From positions 258,925-294,598 of the forward strand of contig JAUJNT010000004.1 of NCBI GenBank assembly GCA_030448005.1: a DNA stretch of 35,674 nucleotides, read 5' to 3'. The stretch comes from Thermoleophilaceae bacterium (GTDB lineage: Bacteria; Actinomycetota; Thermoleophilia; Solirubrobacterales; Thermoleophilaceae). The translations under genes and the position numbers were made by a program. Within the stretch, counting starts at the first letter, position 1; every line of letters begins with the position of its first letter. Below the pieces are notes generated by a model that ran no database searches, had not been told where the DNA came from, and saw only the letters and a list, made by a program, of their open reading frames with translations. Of this stretch, positions 33,428 through 35,674 are shown piece after piece.

Positions 33428-35500
33428 GTGCCGACTGCTCGGCAAGCACACGCGCTGCTGGCGGTCGGGTTGCTGGCTGGGGTGGCTTTTGCCGCCATGG
33501 CCGCGTCGGTGGCGGCCGACACGGCGTCGCCGTACGTTGTCTGGGCGCTGCCGTTCGCGGTCGGTTTCGCCGGCGGCGTCGTCGCTGTTCGCGCCCGCGG
33601 CGAGAATCTGGCGGCGCGGCGACTGCTCGCCTTCGGCGCGGTCGGGCTCGTCTGGATAGCCGGGAACCTTGCGCTCCACCTGGCCTATGACGCGCACGGA
33701 GAAGGCGGGTGGCTCGTCGCTGCGAACCTGGTCCACCAGATGGTCGGGCTGCTGCTGCTCGCCGCGATCGTCGCCCTGCTGGCGGTGTATCCGGACGGTG
33801 TCTACCAGCGGCGGTCCGACACGCGGCTGGTCCAGGGATTGGTGGCGGCCAGCGTGCTGCTACCGCTGCTCCTGCTGCTGGCGAGCGCCGAGATCCACCC
33901 CGCATGGGTCCTCGACTGGGCGGCCGAGGAGGGAACGCTGCCGCCCCTAGATCAGGTCGAGAGCCCGCTCTACGTGGGTGCGCTGGCGTGGCTGGCGCCG
34001 CCGCTCGCCGCCTTCATGGAGGCCGCCCTCGCCGTCGTGCCGCTGATCGGGTGCCTGGTCGCGGTGCGTCGTTACCGGCGCTTCGGCCCCGAGCGCCGGC
34101 TGCAGATGAAGTGGCCGATGGCGGGTGCGATCCCCCTGGCGCTTGCCCCGTTGATCGACGCTGCCGTGGCTGCGGGCGCGATCCCGTTTCCTCTCGGCGA
34201 CGCCGACGAGATCGTGGCGATCGTCGTGTTTCCGTGCGCGATCACGATCGGCCTCGTGCGCCCTCAGCTGTTTGACATCGAGGGCGTCGTGCGCCGCGCC
34301 GCCGCCTATGGCTTGCTGCTGATCGTGGTGGCGGGTGTGTACGTCGGTATCGCCGCGGCGCTGGGCGTCGCGCTCGGCGGCGAGAACCTGCAGGTCGCGG
34401 CCGCGATGGCGATCGTGGCGACGCTGGTCTTTGAGCCGGCGCGCCGCGCGCTCACGCGACGCGCCGCGCGCTTCGCGGGCGGCGAGCGCGTCAGCGGCGA
34501 GGAGCTGATGCGGCGGCTCGGCGCGACGCTCGAGCACACACTCGACCGCGGGGCGCTCATGCGCGCGATCGCGGCGACGGCGCGCGAGGGGATCGGCGCG
34601 CGCTGGGCGCGCATCCGGCTCGACGACGGTGGCGAGGTGCTCGACGGAGCGCAGCCGCGGCCCGACGAGCTGCCGGCGCTCTCGGCGCCGATCGTCCACG
34701 CCGGAGAGCGCGTCGGTGAGATCGAGTGCGGAGCCAGCGCGCACGGCCGCCTCTATGGCTCCGAGCAGGAGCTGCTCGACACGCTCGCGCGCCAGGCGGG
34801 TTTGGCGATCGCAAACGCGCGGCTGGCCGAGGAGCTCGGCACCCGGCTGCGCGAGCTGCGCGCCTCGCGGGCGCGGATCGTGCAGGCCGAGGAACGGGCA
34901 CGACGGCGCATCGAGCGCGACATTCACGACGGCTCGCAGCAGGACATCGCCGCCCTGATCGCACGCATCGGGCTGGCGCGCAACCAGCTGCGGCGTGACT
35001 CCGCACTGGCGAGCGAGACGCTAGCCGACGTGCAGTCAGAGGCCCAGCAGGCGCTCGACAACTTGCGCCAGCTGGCCTCGGGGATCCATCCCTCGGTACT
35101 CACAGACCGCGGGATCGTCGAGGCGATCGAGGCGCGCGCAGCGCGGCTGCCGCTGGGCGTCACGATCGAATGCGATCCCGACCTGCGCCTAACACGCTTC
35201 GACGAGGCCGTCGAGGGCGGCGTCTGGTTCCTCGTCAGCGAGTGCTTCGCGAACACGCTGAAGCACTCCCGAGCGGAGCGCGTGGTCGTGCGGATCACGC
35301 GCACGGAGGGCGAGCTGCGCGTAGAGGTCTACGACGACGGCGTCGGGTTCGATCCGGCCGCCGGCGAGGCGGGCGGCGGGCTGGGCGGCCTTGCCGACCG
35401 GATCGCGGCGCTCGGCGGAGCACTCGACTTGGAGTCCGCCCCCAACGCCGGCACGCGGGTGCGCGCGACGCTTCCAGCGCGGGAGCGCTCGCTTGCCTGA
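33428..35500 (+). CDS. Membrane sensor histidine kinase, HisKA_3 (NarL/DesK type) with GAF-like domain
   Basis: 690 aa from GTG 33428, chosen because GGAGGAAG (33412-33419) lies eight bases upstream; GTG 33377 would add 17 residues. About eight to ten membrane helices fill residues 1-~330. A GAF-like region follows (~360-470; LGATLEHTLDRGALMRAIAATAR, RQAGLAIANARLAEEL) and then a coiled coil. The dimerisation/phosphoacceptor box RRRIERDIHDGSQQ carries His500. The ATPase has an N-box in FANTLKHSRAERV, DDGVGFDP, and GGLGGLADRIAALGG. Its response-regulator partner starts at 35493. Signal unknown; a membrane-internal or intracellular cue is likely because no large external loop is seen. Confidence 0.9.
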   Translation: MPTARQAHALLAVGLLAGVAFAAMAASVAADTASPYVVWALPFAVGFAGGVVAVRARGENLAARRLLAFGAVGLVWIAGNLALHLAYDAHGEGGWLVAANLVHQMVGLLLLAAIVALLAVYPDGVYQRRSDTRLVQGLVAASVLLPLLLLLASAEIHPAWVLDWAAEEGTLPPLDQVESPLYVGALAWLAPPLAAFMEAALAVVPLIGCLVAVRRYRRFGPERRLQMKWPMAGAIPLALAPLIDAAVAAGAIPFPLGDADEIVAIVVFPCAITIGLVRPQLFDIEGVVRRAAAYGLLLIVVAGVYVGIAAALGVALGGENLQVAAAMAIVATLVFEPARRALTRRAARFAGGERVSGEELMRRLGATLEHTLDRGALMRAIAATAREGIGARWARIRLDDGGEVLDGAQPRPDELPALSAPIVHAGERVGEIECGASAHGRLYGSEQELLDTLARQAGLAIANARLAEELGTRLRELRASRARIVQAEERARRRIERDIHDGSQQDIAALIARIGLARNQLRRDSALASETLADVQSEAQQALDNLRQLASGIHPSVLTDRGIVEAIEARAARLPLGVTIECDPDLRLTRFDEAVEGGVWFLVSECFANTLKHSRAERVVVRITRTEGELRVEVYDDGVGFDPAAGEAGGGLGGLADRIAALGGALDLESAPNAGTRVRATLPARERSLA

Positions 35501-35674
35501 CGGCCCGCTCAGGGTCGTGATCGCCGAGGATCACTACCTCGTCCGGGAGGGCGTGCGGGCGCTGCTCGAGGACTCCGGCGAGGTGGAGGTGGTCGCCGCG
35601 GTCAGTACCGCGGTCGAGCTGCTCGACGCCGTCGCAGAGCTGGCGCCCGACGCCGTCCTGACCGACATCCGCAT
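35493..35674 (+). CDS. Response regulator, N-terminal part (cut by window end)
   Basis: At least 60 residues from TTG 35493, overlapping the kinase stop by eight bases; GGGAG lies seven bases upstream. RVVIAEDHYLVREGVRALLE is a receiver-domain start with the acidic pocket (Glu-Asp). DAVLTDIR carries the phosphoacceptor Asp shortly before the window end. The partner kinase type predicts a NarL/LuxR-type DNA-binding C-terminus outside the window. GTG 35517 is a less likely start, because it would remove the first strand. Confidence 0.88.
   Translation, partial: MPDGPLRVVIAEDHYLVREGVRALLEDSGEVEVVAAVSTAVELLDAVAELAPDAVLTDIR

Overview
The window reads as chromosomal DNA of a high-GC, Gram-positive-type actinobacterium. 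The support is strong G/C bias at third codon positions, frequent GTG and TTG starts, start/stop overlaps (ATGA, GTGA, TTGA), several apparently leaderless promoters with a TANNNT-type -10 box 6-8 bases before the start codon, and a DNA polymerase I with Tyr instead of Phe in the O-helix. A deep-branching class such as Thermoleophilia is my inference only; no rRNA or other phylogenetic marker is present to prove it.

Layout. (1) 1-304: broken PIN-domain toxin gene. (2) 341-13400: a tryptophan locus on the + strand, hisIE-trpE-trpG-trpD-trpC, then a four-gene block (MoxR ATPase, DUF58 protein, transglutaminase-like membrane protein, HtrA-type protease), then trpF-trpB-trpA. All seven trp functions are present. 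(3) 13465-14567: a Lys/Ala/Pro-tailed SnoaL-like protein and a small membrane protein. (4) 14609-21650: a branched-chain amino acid (or related solute) ABC transporter with two substrate-binding lipoproteins, two permeases (livH, livM), two ATPases (livG, livF) and two small membrane proteins coupled to the end. (5) 21658-24030, minus strand: ACT-domain malic enzyme followed by a TIGR01777-type epimerase. (6) 24125-27294: polA and a small YdcZ/DUF606 transporter. (7) 27430-30193: an accessory, decaying region with a VapC toxin, a frameshifted antitoxin, an IS1182-like insertion sequence with terminal inverted repeats, and two gene remnants. (8) 30431-35674: an SGNH hydrolase, an O-methyltransferase and a membrane protein on the minus strand, divergent from a membrane histidine kinase and the start of its response regulator.

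The most unusual signal is a set of short tandem repeats that sit inside or at the edge of conserved genes and keep the reading frame: three identical 39-base palindromic units inside polA next to the O-helix, two 40-base units with 48-base period at the trpE/trpG junction, and a 27-base duplication of the livH/livM stop-start junction. All periods are multiples of three. They resemble, by analogy only, the protein-coding palindromic elements known in Rickettsia. A second notable observation is the split antitoxin, whose toxin-binding C-terminal part could still be made by reinitiation at a TGATG overlap just before vapC.

Functionally, most of the window is housekeeping: tryptophan synthesis, amino acid uptake, a malic enzyme and DNA repair polymerase. 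The 27.3-33.2 kb part looks like recently acquired or decaying accessory DNA.
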